From Istiophorus platypterus (Eukaryota > Chordata > Actinopteri > Istiophoriformes > Istiophoridae), in the NCBI GenBank assembly GCA_016859345.1, contig CM029116.1, forward strand, positions 5,421,643-5,485,642: a stretch of DNA of 64,000 nt, in the 5' to 3' direction. Position numbers and translations under genes: made by a program. The notes under the pieces are model-generated. The model saw nothing but the letters and a program-made list of their open reading frames with translations, was not told the origin of the DNA and searched no databases. Shown here in pieces: positions 24,961 to 38,542 of the stretch. Position 1 is the first letter of the stretch; each line of letters begins with the position of its first letter.

Positions 24961-27900
24961 TCAAAGAACAGTCCGGGAGCAGCGACTTCTTATGTGCTAC
25001 TCGTACGAAATGTTGGGTGGACTCCCACAATAACCGGAGAATACAACGTGCAGGGCCGCTGAACCATGTCAACACAGCTTAGCTGATGCACTACAATAAA
25101 GGCAAGTTTCCAAACTGCTCTTTTGGACCCGTGTAATCACTAATTGAACCATTCTCAAGACTCCTTGCTCTTAGAGACCCCAGCCCAAATTTTCTCTTGC
25201 CTCACTAGTATTTTGAATCACTGTCGGTTCTGACGCAGTCTGTTACTGCTAAACCCCTCCATGATGCCCAATTCAAGCATCCCTGGGGCTTTCTTTGTTC
25301 TAGGATAAAAAATAAAAAAAAGAGTAAAGGTTTCAATCTCCTCACCTCTAGCTGCTAACAACATCCTGCAGGCATGTGATGGCTGTTTCTGCAGGTCTCC
25401 CGGTCAACACCGGCGTTTGCAACCAACGTCGTAACCCAATATCTTCTCTAACAGCTCAGAAAGGGTGGCGTTAAAAACAGGCTTATAAATGCATCCACGC
25501 CCGTTCGGCGGGTCCTCTGCAGAGGATCCCGGACTTCAAAGATGTGCGCATGCTAATCTGCTTTAAATGGATGTTTAGGGGGCCTCTATCACGGCTCGAT
25601 CATAAACTGAGCCGACTTAAACTACGGCTGAAAAAACAATGCTAATAGTGGATAATTATCAGCTTTTACTCCGCCTGCACTGGCTGCTCTATTCCCTCTC
25701 CCATCACACACAGAGGCTGGTGAATAAACACAATGGCATGAATAAATAATGACCCCACAATCCTCTTAAGGTCCCCGAATAGTGGGGGAAAAAAAAAAAA
25801 AGACAAAAGTTTACTTTTGGTGTTTGAGAGCAAGCGGAGCCTGAAATTGTAAGCGACTCATTAGGGCTACATGTGGCTTGCCTGGGGCCCTGCTGAACAA
25901 AGATGGCAGCATCCCCATCCTGTCATTCCTCAGCGCATTTTAGGCCTGGCCTAATAAAATTCTAAAGTATACCCTTAAGTAAAAGCTAGATTCACAATAA
26001 AAGACAGTAAAGAGCTAAAGCAGTGCCTCAAAAAAAAAGAGGTTCACATCTTCTGAACTTTCTTCTGGAATCAAAATTTTATAAGTAAATCAAAATTTCA
26101 TATGAACTTTGAATTTTTTTTTTTTTTGGGGGGCACCTTTTGCTTCATTTGTGCAGATCTTCCATGTTGTGTATTAAACGTCACAGTGATGCGCGCTGCA
26201 CGTTTTCATGCTAAAGGAGCACGCCTCTATCAAAACATAATTCCCCCCTCTCATCATGCTATCCACATAGCCGACATAAAAGCCTGCTGTTTTTCATTTA
26301 AGACACTTTGTCAGTGTTAAAGAATTGATTTGTGCAAGCCTCCCGGCTCCCACTGAGTGCATGACAGTTCAAAAGGCCATCTAAAATACATGTCGTCAGG
26401 AGGCCTCGTCGTTTCTAAGTGCTTGTATGATGCAGTTCCACTGTAAAGCCTGCGCCGCTCAAGAGTCTGCGACACGGCAGACAAGGTTCGCCTGTGGTAG
26501 AAGCCATTACAGGAATCAAAGCTTAATATCTGGCTGACTTTGAACTAATCATTTGAGCATGAAACGAAAAATCCTGATCCGGGGTCCAATGTTTTGTGAC
26601 CGTTTCAGTGCAACCCTCGCCGGTCTCTTCCTGAAAAAGAAAAAAAAAAGTGGCACCGGCAAGAGTGCGACAACAGGAGGTAACACGTGCAGACAGAAAA
26701 CACCTTTTTCCAGAGCGTAATTGTGGAGGGCTTCGGCCGAGGCGAGGCAGGCCATTTTCAATTCCAAATTTCCACCGAGGCGATGAATAGAAATGAAGTT
26801 GCCTGGGGTAGACGGACTCCTAGCAACCGGAGATGGCCGACAACACGAACACCAGAATTATCCTTCCCTGCTCGAACCTAGTAGTTAATCAGAATGTGAA
26901 TTTCGTACGGGTATATACATTTCTCATTGCTGAATAATGAACATTGCTCTTTCACATGCTAATTTTAATAATGGCGACTGTGGCGCGGCGCACCGACATA
27001 CTGCAATTTGCCGTTTTTATCGCAACATGCTTGGTGGGGCCTCTGACCTCCTCTCTTTTATGAACAAGATGCCGTGAAACATTACTGTATGATGTCTGAG
27101 CTGGGTGTAGAAAAATAAAACCAAACAAACGCACAGACAGACAATCTCTCTCTCACCTTACTTACCTCAGTCAGTCTAGTTCATCGAGAGACAGTCCTCT
27201 CGAGCGTTTCATATTCAGTGCCTGTTTTTCCCATCCTTTCTGCACTCATAAATGCAACACAGAACACCTCCGCTTTATTGTCCCGTGTGCAACAGCAAAC
27301 AGCCCTGACTCCCCTTCGGCTCTCTCACTGCTGCATCTTCGCTGTCTTTCAGGCAATATTGACATCAAAAAGACAATGCAATCTATAACAAGGGCGGCAA
27401 CAGAATACAATTAAAGAACCACAACAATTACAGTCTGACCTGGGGATCGAAAGTACCAGGCATCCACTTAGTGATTCACACAAACAAGCAGCAAATTGCA
27501 GCCTCCTGCAAAGTGGAATGCGCTGCCAACATTTCTTAAAACTTCCACGGAGAAAAAAAATAATACTCCCTGACTTTAGGGGAATCAAGGGCAGCAGGGT
27601 CATCTCCATGAATCATTCTAATGACATCTTACAACATAAAGGACGTAAGGAAAGACAGTCTTCGATCCTCCCTTTCCACGCTCATCTCTGCAAGAGCATT
27701 GTATTCTTGCTATTTCAGCCAAGCACCAGTTGTATTCAGCAGGGTCACACAACCAATGCGCGGTTTCTAATGTACCTGTTTACCAGGCAGCCGACAGAAA
27801 GAATCACAACTTGACATTCTGGAAAACAACTTCCCCAGGTTGCCCTTCCCTCCGCAGCTCGGTGGAGAAACAGCTCTACGCGTCTTTCCCGGACAACATC

Positions 27901-29566
27901 TCCCATTGGCGGCTGAACAAAATGCTGAATGTGCCACACGTCCAACCTCCTTGAATCTGCTGTTAGCGCTCAGCTAGTAATAAGTCAGCTTAAATTGTCT
28001 CGATAGCCCGAAGTGCCCCTGTGCCAAAATCTAGTCATTCAGACAGTGCAAGCATTGAGGTCTGAGGACGGAGAGAAGGCAGCTCCGGTGTGACCTGCTG
28101 CGGAAGCTGGCAATTTATACAGCTGAGATAAGACTAATGTTTCCAGTGTGACAGCAGTACTTTAGGGGAACCTCTAAAAAAAAGGGGGGGGGTCTAAAGC
28201 TTATGTCCTGAGCTATTTTCTTCAACATGCGCAGGCTCTGAGATTTCACCGTGCACAGCTGCTTTCACTGGGAGAGAAATAATCAAGGAAGAACCTGAGC
28301 TGTCCTGAGCCCAACAAGGTTCTGGACTTGCGGGGGCCCCCCCACCCCACCCCCCCACCCGTCTGAGAGTCCTCCTGTTTAAGTGCACTGATCTTACTTG
28401 TGAGAGCAAAAGCAGGAAATAAGAGTTCAAATAATTAATCATGTGGTTACGCTCAGAGACGATCGTCTGAGTTATCGCACAGATGATCTTGGATTCCACT
28501 TGATTTAAAACCGCCGCTTTCAAGTTTGAAAAAAAGAAAAGAAGAAGAAGCAGCAAAGATGTTGCGCAGTTAGTGTCATAGATACCTGTCATCTGCATCC
28601 TCTGAAACTTTACCACTTCAATGCGCTGTTTGCAGACTCAAAGCTGCTTTGATGTTAGATACGTGATATGTGTGTAGTTTTCCAGTCCAAATGTTCCACA
28701 CATGGATGTAATGCGTATAAAGGTAACGTGTTCACAAGCATAATTTTGTATCTTATGTGCATTTATGTATATTCTAACCTTAGAACGACCACTTGCCTAT
28801 TAACCAGATGAGTGAAGTGACAGGCAAAAGCCTAAATATTTATATTAGCAGAGCCGGATGTTCTACTGATGAATCTGTTGTAGGTCAACGGAGTCAAACT
28901 AGTTCTGTACCTGCGTTTATATAGGAGACTTAAACACATCACAGGAGACCTCTAATAAGAAAAACCTCAGCATGCGAGATCAATTATTTTTTATCTCATA
29001 CCAGGGCAACAGCACGTAATGATCCCGGCCTCCTCTGCCTCATAAACGGCCGCTAATTGTTTTCATTAAAGATAAGTGGTCGTTCAGAGGTGTCTGGAAT
29101 TTTAGTGCAAGAGGACGGGCTAAAATGTGATCACCCGAAATATCAAATGAGACGAGACGAGATGAGACGGAATGAGACGGGATGAGGTCGTCTTCATTTT
29201 CTTTTTTTTTTTTTGTAATGTGTGCTCAGTGGGATGGAGAATGAGGGAAAATTACAACTTAACAAAACAGGAGCGCAACTAACTTGCATCAAGGGACCAA
29301 TCGCACTCCAACCACCAGCCAACACTGAGTACTGATCAGAAGCAAGTGCTTCTTTTAAATCACAGATACGTTTAACTCACCATTTGGAAATGATTGGACT
29401 CTACACAGCATTTCATAATAATTAGAGACATGTTCATGCACGGTTTTGTTTGGTTTTTTTAGGTTAGTTGAACATTTTAATTATATTGTTGTAAGTCTGT
29501 AAAATTTCAGAATCACATTTCTCCAATTTCATGACAAAAATAACTAAGAAATTGCATCTAATGAAG

Positions 29567-29670
29567 GCTGGTTCGACCTTGAACCAGGTCAGTTCAAGGC
29601 TCAAGGACCTTCATTCAAGGTTCGACCTTGAATGAGGTCAGTTCTATACTGTATGTGCCGATACAGGTCA
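29567..29670. promoter_or_regulatory. Palindromic repeat pair with AGGTCA half-sites
   Basis: A 26-base motif (GGTTCGACCTTGAA, then four variable bases, then AGGTCAGTTC with minor changes) occurs at 29570-29595 and 29619-29644. The second copy contains a perfect 10-base palindrome with a 3-base loop (29612-29634). AGGTCA occurs three times (near 29586, 29635, 29665) and TCAAGGTC-type sequence appears on the opposite strand. These are nuclear-receptor half-site sequences. Function is not shown. Confidence 0.4.
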
Positions 29671-32559
29671 AGAGTTAAATCACTGCACTGCTATTTGTAT
29701 CCTGTTTCAAGCAGGGAAAGCATTCCCTGGAACGAATATAAATATATAACAAGAGCATAGATAACTGACTGTATGGTGAGTGGTTATTGCTCAGAGAGGG
29801 ACAGGGGCTGTGAGGCTGGGTTGGGGTGATCCTCCATGGAGGAGGGCTCATCCTGCTGTAGTGAGGCCCCTGAGCCTTGGTGGTAAGATGGGCCCCGATG
29901 TGCTGTTGGTTTAGACTGTTAGAGACACTGGCAGGGAGCGGGTATGCAACTCCACAGATAACAGCCCAAAACTGTCCACAAGGGCCTCTAACACCCAGCA
30001 AATTAGCCTGCAAATGAGCCAGAGAATATCTCTGCTAATCCATGATCTGAGCGCAGACTCTGCCAAAAAAGTAAACAAATAAATAACTTCACAAGAAATA
30101 CTGGGGGTGGAAATAACCACGGCTGCGAGCTGGGAACCCACAAGTGATTTCTTTGAAGCATCATTTCGCCTGATATTCCGCTGCCACGGTGCCTGTGTCC
30201 ATTTCAGAACCAGCTTCCATGTTGTGCTCAATATGGATGCACTGAAATTACAGGTCCCGATATTACAGGAAACAATGTCCCCTACAGCAAACGATCACAG
30301 TCTCCGTGTCTCCGCCACAGCCAGAAGGTAATGATGCATCAAGACACCACTGTTTTACAAAAGTGATTATATTTTTCTCTACGGGGAAACTGATAATTAC
30401 TTATACTAACTGTGTACGTGGTGTAATTGTTTCACTGGTTCTTTAAATCACAATATTCTGGATATATTTGTCACATTTTATACTCAAACAAATTGTCTGT
30501 CAAGGCAAGGCAATAATTATCTATCAATAGCTCTTACTGTTTTACTTTCTATGATATTGATTCTTTAAGTAAGTTTGAGACTTGTAATTTTGACATTTCC
30601 TATTGAAAGAGAGACTGTACATTGGATATAATTGGCTACGACAAAATTTATGAAAAGCTAATTGAAGATATAATGATGAATGCCATTACTTGTTAAAAAG
30701 CTTTCATCAGTCTGTCATTTCTGTTGTTAGATAAACACGCATGCGAATTTTGTTTTGCAATTTGTGTTAGAAGTCAAGCCTTTTGTGTTTATAATACGTT
30801 TTGCTCCCTGAAACATTTACAGTAATACACGTGGATTAAGGTTTACGTTCCTGTAACATCACTGACATTATATATGACTGATCTTTCAGTATATTCAGTA
30901 TATCAATATATTCTGTTGAACCAAGAGAATTAAAAGTGATCAATAGTAAAACCAGGTAAATAAAAAAGAGACTAGGTCAAAACCTCCTTTGTGGTCGTAC
31001 TGTTTTCTTCTCTACTACTGTCTGTGCGAACATATACAGGACATATACAGCACGTGCTCACGTATACAGGAATTCCCAATAAAGCTGTTCTCATTTACCT
31101 GTTTTTCTGTTTCTGTTGTCAGACAACAAGTAAGAACAAGTATGAAATAGCAACTGAAACACAGCCCACCGAGAAGAAATGTTAACCAGCAGTCGCTACT
31201 GAGCCTTTTCAAAGCTGCTGCTCTGCTGCTGCTAAAATCCAGACTTGAAACTGTGGCAATACCGGCGACTCTCTTCTATAGACAGTAGCTAAAGGGGTGT
31301 GAAAAGTCAGTAAATTTAGCAACAAAGGCGTTAAGTTGGCAACGCCACCTGTAAAACACCACCACCCCCCCATGACGCCGTTTGAGCCAATTCATTTTGA
31401 AAGGGCAACGATGAATAGGGAAATGTCCAGCGCTTGGCGGTGTAATCTCAGCAGTTTCTCACGTGGCATTTGACTGACCAATGGTGTAACTATAACATTC
31501 CCTCACTCACACTCTCGCTCGCTCGCCCACTCTCTTTCGCTCACAGGCATTTGCCTTTACAGGGATGGCCCCGATGTTGTTGTGTGCCCAAAAATCCCTC
31601 CATATAGTCTCTTAAAAAATTCAAGGTAACCCATCCCACTCAAAATAAGCCATTTAGAATGATTAAATTTTTAAAGTGCACACAGCTACATGCCAAACAA
31701 AACTGTTTTTGACCATTAAATGCTACTGTATAAAAACTATAAAGAGTGAGACAAGGGAGGCCTTATAAATCGTATTACACTCATCATTAAAATAAAAACA
31801 GCAATAAAATGCAAGTTCTTTTGGTCAGTATAATTTTTAAATGAAAACCAAGTGAATCTGATAGAAATATTACTCTCACATATGACAAAAGATTTTTCTG
31901 ATGTGAAAATTGTCAATTTCCTCATTTGATCTGAACATGTTTGTCTGGTTTGTGTGTCTGCATGTGCACGTGTGTGTGTGTGTGCGTGTGCAAATACAGT
32001 ATGCTACTGCTCCTTTAGGACGACAATAAGAAACCCCGTCTCCGTGGTCCTACCACACTGCTGTAAAACACACCCTAATGAGTCCAGCCCTGTAATACAG
32101 GAAATTTCTTGTCTAATTGGAAGTCTGATTTCACGCCACCCCACAGGTCCATTATATTGTGGCGAAGCTCCGGGGGGAATTCAAAGATAAAAACACATTT
32201 CAAATGTGGTGTGTGCATCAAAGAAATGTGCTTATGCACCTTGGGACGCTGTGGCAATCAGCGCTGGTATTGCAGTATGCACAATCTATGAGGTACAAGA
32301 TTAAGGTGAGTGGGTTTTTGCAACAAAGTGTAAAAGTGCTGCTCGTTGTGTGGCTGCTTTCAGAAAATGGTCAAAATGCAGAGGGTCCTTTTCTAACACG
32401 GTTTCCTTACTTTCATTTCTCCGTCGTAACTCTTCTATAGTCCAGTGAATAATGATCAGAGAAATACCAACCAGGAAATATCAATAGTGCAAGTCATACT
32501 GGACAGCAGGGGAGGCGGTGGTGGGACTAGGGATGTGTGTGCCCTCGCTAGTTGGCAAC

Positions 32560-32865
32560 AGAAATACTAGTCGGTTACTCTACTCTATTTTATTAAAGTA
32601 CAACGACGATTAACTGTTGCATCTAAGGTGTTGTGCAGCCTCCCACCACTAGCTGGGGCAGCCGCCCTCTATCCACGCTAATGACTGGATGTTGTAAACA
32701 AGCAAGGTGGAGCGTGGGACATATGGTCAAACCAGCACAGTTTGGCTGCATTTTGATCTGGAAAGTGAAAAGAAAGTTGTACGTGGGCCGTTTCAGAATA
32801 AACTGGCGTACGACATCATGACCGGATCAATGCGTAACCACATTCAGCACAGGCATGTGGATTTT
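32560..32865 (+). mobile_element. hAT transposon remnant with degenerate BED zinc finger
   Basis: The plus-strand frame near 32740-32860 reads VWLHFDLESEKKVVRGPFQN, then KLAYDIMTGSMRNHIQHRHV. This matches the BED finger pattern (W..F...., C..C, then H....H) of hAT-type transposases, including the typical T-SMRNH-Q-RH ending. The two cysteines are lost (VRGPF replaces the usual C..C), so the finger is dead. The preceding ACTAGTCGGTTACTC resembles hAT-like end sequence. No catalytic domain is present. Confidence 0.6.
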
Positions 32866-35290
32866 AACCTCTCTCTCACAAGCATATTGACAATTGGAGC
32901 GAGTGTCAAAGTCGGACTGGCCAGCAGGAGAAACCACAGCGCATCAGTGGCTAAATTTAAATCCCCATTTAATCCACAGGATAATGGGTCATTAGGAACA
33001 TCCTTAGCTCACAAAATTACATTTATATGTAAAACGGAAACACTTGTGTTTCTCTGACATTTGCAAAGACTTATATCTACTTTGCCTGGATCAATTTTTA
33101 CAAGGTCAACACCATGTTCAACGAAAGAAAGTGGTACGATCAGTAAGGTTAAATTCCACATAAAGAGTTGCGTCGACCAGTCACCCGAGTAGGTGCCTCT
33201 CGATGCGAGCGAAACGTGGCTCGGGCCAAGAATAACACCAGTGAACAGAACTGAACAAAAGTTCTTTCAGTGCTTCACTACCGACAGTGTTGTCGCGCTC
33301 CCCGCTCGGCTTCAAATCTGCGAGGGATTTGCTTTTCAAAGCCCCTCAGCCTCCTGGGGCCGTGACATGTTTCTACGAAGAACACCTGTCCCTCATAGAC
33401 AGTCATGCTATTCTCAAACTTTTAGTAACCGAGTGCTGCCCTGGGGCTCTTAACCTCAATCTTTCAGCAGTTCAAAGTTTCCTTCAGCATCTCGAGCCCT
33501 CCAACAGGCATCTGATGTAGGGAGCAAAGAATTAAATCATCGTCACCGTGCGCTTACTGCAGGAGTTTTTGTTTTGTAGTTATAACTCAGTTAAGAAAAA
33601 TAATATTAATTATTATCATTACTATTTTATTGAATTTCTTTAGCCTCAGTTATATTAGCAGTACTGTAGAAGTTATAACTAAGATTAAATGAGAAAGAAT
33701 TAATCGCAGAAGTTGCAGTTTGATTTGTTTTAGTGGAGAATGGCTACAACTAGTAATTCACAGCCATTATTAATTATTTCAGGATTTGCGTAATTAAGTG
33801 CAAAGCAGATCAGCTTCAACAAATTATAGACTGAATAATAGTAAGGCACTTTATATCTGAGCATGAGGATTTGAGGTTATCAGCGGCAACGAAGGCAGAA
33901 AAAAATAATATCTCATCTTTACAGCTGTAAACAAATCCGTGCAAAAATGTGTGTTTTGGGGGGGGGGGGGCATGGCGAATCTACATGAAAAGGCTGGCTA
34001 CTTTTCATCTGACAACTCAACATCAATAAATATTGCTCTTGCCCGAGCTGAAAGCACGATCACATCAGCACATTAGCCACTGTTTGCTTTGAAAGTAAAA
34101 ATGCTGATTGATGACTCCCATTTAATCATGCAGAACAAAAAAACGGGATTGAATTAAGAAACACAACCATCATTCATCTTCAGGTCCCCTTTAATTTTTT
34201 TTTCTTTTTTTCTCGCTACTTCAAATCATTAGTCAGCAGAATAGCCTGAAAAGTGTGTTGTTCCCCTACATACTTTGCTCCGATGGAAACATGGCTATAT
34301 ACATATATATATATATATGGCTATAAACAGAATATTTTAAACTTCTCATGAGCTCTACCACAAGACCTGTATATTATATATTTGTGTTGATGATCCCACC
34401 GTTATGTTGTCTACAAATCACTCTTGTTTCACTTCACAAGAATTTCCACCATCCAAATTGGCCCCCATCCTAAAAATAAAAACTTGGAAATGACATTTGC
34501 ATGTTCATTATGACCGTTCCATTTTAATGCAATTCCCTTTATGCTATCATAAAGCCTCTCTTCAGCACGTGCGGAGCGCAGCGGCCAGAGATTCAGCTGG
34601 CACTAAAAACAAGAATACATGGCACCGACCCTTGCAATCGTTCCTCTGGACGCATGCAGGAATTTCTGAATCGGTATTTGATTGCACACTTTTATAGCAC
34701 AGATGGATCTGAGGGCTTAGAAGCACTTCTCAAAGTTAGATCAAATCTGTGATAATTATTTTGATCATTAACAATATAATTATTACTTTCATTTTTAATA
34801 TTAGAACTAGTAGTGTCTCCATTAAAGTGAGTATAATGTTTTTTAATGTTGTTTGGTCTTTTTGGTGTTTTTTTTGCTGCTAAATTACAACCAACAGTTG
34901 ATGCTGGGCTCTAATGAAATGTAAATGAGTTAGACAAAAATCCGAGTTGATTTAGGTGCCTCGAAAATGAGCAGAGATCTCAACAGACATCTCTGTGCTG
35001 CAGAAAATCAAATTGCAGCTGAAAGGTTGTGCGGGGACGCTCACAAGAAGACTTCAGCGGAGTTCCTAGAGGCGTTGCCCCGAAGCAATGCCCACAGCTA
35101 CCAGGATTTGAGTAATGAGCACTAATAAAAATATAATAATCAAACTCCAGAAACTAAAATCACACAGATGAGTCCCGCAATGTGTGAGTTTTTTTTGCCA
35201 TCCAGTGGCAAATACATATTTAAAACCAACAACAATATATAAAACAGTTCTGCCCTAAATAATGCCAACAGTACAGAGGAAAAAACTGCT

Positions 35291-35436
35291 ACTATATCTA
35301 CTATAGCAATATATCTATAAATAGATCTATATATATGTCTAGATATCTACCTATCTACACACACACACACATACACACACACACATACATATATATCTAT
35401 ACACCAGCACACACACACTTATACATATATGCATAT

Positions 35437-35486
<50 letters not shown>

Positions 35487-35665
35487 AGGGGGCACATGAG
35501 ATAGCAAGACAGAGACAGAGAGTATATAAATATTTATATATATTTATATATGTGTGTGTGTATCTATCTATCTATCTATCTATATATATATATATCTATA
35601 TCTATATATATATAGATATAGATATAAATATATAGATAGATAGATAGATATAGATATATCAGTAT

Positions 35666-35734
<69 letters not shown>

Positions 35735-35745
35735 TAAATAGCTCT
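35291..35745. repeat. Compound TA / CA / TATC satellite
   Basis: Mixed ATAT, ACAC, TCTA and TAGA tracts, including about 50 bases of pure TA at the right end (35680-35728) and near-mirror TCTATCTA and TAGATAGA blocks. The region can form long AT hairpins. No coding content. Confidence 0.95.
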
Positions 35746-36439
35746 ATCAATATAGAAAAAGATCTCCCAGGAGGAGAAGAATCAGTATACAACTACCCGC
35801 CCACTGAAACAAATTACATTTTGTCTGTAGAAAAACACCAGTGTCAGTCATACAAGCATTTTTCTATCAACAGGAACTGCGTAGGCCTTAGACGCATTCT
35901 TTTTCTCCGCAGGTTATGGAACACATGAATAACAACAATCCCTCAGCATGCTTTTGTGGCAATCTCCACTGCCAGTTCTCATGGTTACAGAAATTTAATA
36001 GTCTAGCCATGACAGTGGGGGAAAGTCGGGATTAAAACACACATCTGGATAAGCTGTAGCGGGCCAGAACTCAAGAACAGCAGCCCTCTCCTAAACAAAG
36101 CAAAGTCGGGCCGGCCTCCTCGCTGTTCAGCCTCCGTAGGACGTGCAGTGACTCAGCAGTCACTCGCTGCTGGAAGTATCCCCAAGGGGACACCAGAGGC
36201 ATCATGGGTAGGGGGCACACACACACATACACACACACGACACATGACACATACCTGTACACACTGCATGACTGCATTTTTAATGCTAACCAAACCATAC
36301 ATGTATGTACATAGCGAGCCTTGTTACCTGTCTACAAGTCATGTAGTAGGTCAACGTCAATCAGGGTAACAGTTCATGTTCTTACTATTATTATCTGGAA
36401 TGAACCTTAGTAGGAAACGCTGTCAGCAACAAGAGTTTT

Positions 36440-36900
36440 TCTCCACAGTATGTAAGAAGCCTTGGAATCACTTGAGCATCAGAAAAAAAGAAATTGCTCC
36501 AAAAATTGCCATCGCTAATTTGCATGCATTAAAACCAGGGTCAAGTAAGTCACATGTGAAGAGGGGGATAACTGCCCAGTGGCTTGAATACATTAAAACA
36601 GTGTAAATGGTTTGTTGATTTAAAGAGATTAAAGCACACACAAGCAGGTCTGCTCGATGGATTTTAATTAACTTGCCATATATAAATTGTATGTTATCAG
36701 GCATTACTGAATTAAATGCTGAATGCAAGTGCTCTTTCTGCTTGGGTGAGTGGAATAAAAAGCTACTTAAGAATCTCAATTGGGTCTCGCAGATGCTGCA
36801 TGATGCTGCAGCCAAGGGTGCACTGAATACACCCCCCCCCCCACAGCCATCCACGGAGATTCTCTTTAATTATGTACGATACAGCAAAATTCAAGTCCCC
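36440..36900. promoter_or_regulatory. Candidate conserved non-coding element
   Basis: Non-repetitive, balanced sequence containing an octamer ATTTGCAT (36518-36525), a following TGCATTAAAA and several TTAATTA homeodomain-like cores. Teneurin introns in vertebrates are known for conserved elements, but conservation here is not tested. Confidence 0.25.
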
Positions 36901-38269
36901 TGGCATCTCAGATGATCAAGCAGAGGGATGCCACGTTCTCTCCCTGAGTCATTCGGGCAAATGGATTCCACTTCCAAGAGTCATTTCTGTCAGTTATAAT
37001 AAGAAGCTAATACATAATGTGACACACTCTGAAATGCAAAACTATTCACAAGGTTCTCTGCAAGGCTGTGCAGGGGCAATTAGAATTTCGCCGCTAGGCC
37101 CTTGATGAGTTCCTCTATCTCAGAAGTATAAAGTATGCATAATGTAAAAGAGAACTTAAATTTTACTACCGAGCACCTCTGTGTCGAAAAAAAAAGAGGA
37201 GGGGTAATCGATTTTGGCAGAAACTCAGATAAACAAATGCAGAGAGGAGCAGGCACTATGGACGCAAAGAGGGCTATGTGAAAGGAAACCTGTTGGCCGG
37301 GTGCAGCCCCCCAAACAGCATCGAGTTCGCTCCAAGAGCTTTTTTCATTCCTTGTATATATTATCCATGCAGTTAATAGGAAGTAACCAAGTTTCCCAAC
37401 AGATATGCGCTGGGGGGGGTGAACCCAAATGGCATTTCTGCTTCCAAACACAAGTCTGTCATATCAAGACTTTACAGCACACTAATCTACAATTTCAGCA
37501 CCAACATCTTGGGCCGAACTGCTATTATCTTCCGGCATTTTCTAGCACTTGTCATGGCTCATAGTTACATTTTTTTTTTTTGTCCTGAGCTCAAGTGACC
37601 TTCTGAGCAAGCAAACAGCGCCCATCGGACCCCTTGGGGTCAAATTAGCAAGCACCGCAGCCACAGAAAGATGAATTCAGTTCGTTTGGCTCCCTGATTC
37701 CTGGCACTGATGTCACCGGGGGGAACCTGCCAGACCATTTCCTATCATAGTCCACACATACATAGTGATTCACACACTGCAACGAAAAATGGAGCAGGAT
37801 GACGTGGGAGGGATGAGCAGCGGCGGTGATGATATGCTAAAATTCAGCTTGTACCGGAACACTGGTAATTGTCTTTCCCTAAAGAGTTTGAATCCTAAAT
37901 ATGTTGGTCTTTCGCCAAATTCGGGAAAAAAAATGCAAATAGAGATTGAAAAAGCTTAATAAATCTGTCAACTTCAATTTAGTAGGACTGATACAGTTCC
38001 AGAGGGTCAAACTGTACCCAGACGTTTACAAAGACGGAAAAGATGCGGCTCATCTTGCGGTTGTGTGGATGCCAGCTGAGCATTGTCAAAAACTAAACTA
38101 ATCAAAATCAGCATAAATATCTTTCACTGCTAGGCTGCACCCACAGGACCGTCTAGCCTGTGCTTTTCTCTTGTCTCAAAAAAAAAAAAAATCAGGAAAA
38201 ATCCGTTCCTTTATCAACAACGAAATCAAAGGCAATTGGAGAAAAAGAAGGGAAGGGAAAGGTTCCTAC

Positions 38270-38542
38270 CGTTTTCTGTGTTCTCGTGTTCAGTGTCGGT
38301 GAGGGTCAGGTTGGAGTTGGCCCGGCTGGAGAGGCACGAGCTGCGGCCCGACTTGGTGTTGCTGCGGCCCCACAGCCTGACCGCGTGCTCCGGCGACATG
38401 ATGCCGTCCGTCTCCGTGTCCGCGTCGGAGCCCACGCTGACCGAGTAGTCGCGGTGCGGCAGCCCCAGGTCTGTCCTGTACGTGGCTACGTGGGACGGGA
38501 GGGCCTCTCCGAAGCCAAGGTCCCGGAGGGAGAAGTCTGCCC
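38270..38542 (-). CDS. tenm4: tenm4 coding exon 2 (Ten_N, acidic and serine-rich)
   Basis: This exon supplies residues 75-165 when numbered from the ATG. The acceptor is CGCCGCAG|GG and the donor is AACG|GTAGGA. The 273 bases enter and leave in phase 1. The reading frame gives ADFSLRDLGFGE, then TYRTDLGLPHR, GSDADTETDGIMSPEHAVRL, the tryptophan-containing WGRS, and the conserved SSCLSSRANSNLTLTDTEHE. These blocks occur in this order in vertebrate teneurins and match TENM4 most closely. The GC-rich opposite strand produces longer but meaningless open frames here. The exon joins directly either to the 15990-16211 cassette or, if that is skipped, to 4547-4796; both keep frame. Confidence 0.93.

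Larger units (their letters stand above)
16212..38269 (-). other. 22-kb intron between exon 2 and cassette 3
   Basis: The intron is 22,058 bases. It holds the UG-type repeat, a TA repeat at 17541-17571, a CpG-rich patch at about 17815-18010, a hAT-type short element at 19329-19710, a further GC-rich patch at 20800-21130, poly-T at 24042-24069, an open GC-rich segment at 24590-24960, a nuclear-receptor half-site cluster near 29600, a hAT/BED transposase remnant at 32560-32865, a compound satellite at 35291-35745, and non-repetitive sequence at 36440-36900 that may be conserved. No additional coding exon in phase with exons 2 and 3 was found by eye. Confidence 0.65.

Noticed and set aside
31245..31345. 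Sequence with GTCAGTAAATTTAGCAAC resembling a dispersed fish repeat
   Set aside because: The resemblance is vague and I could not define ends or family.
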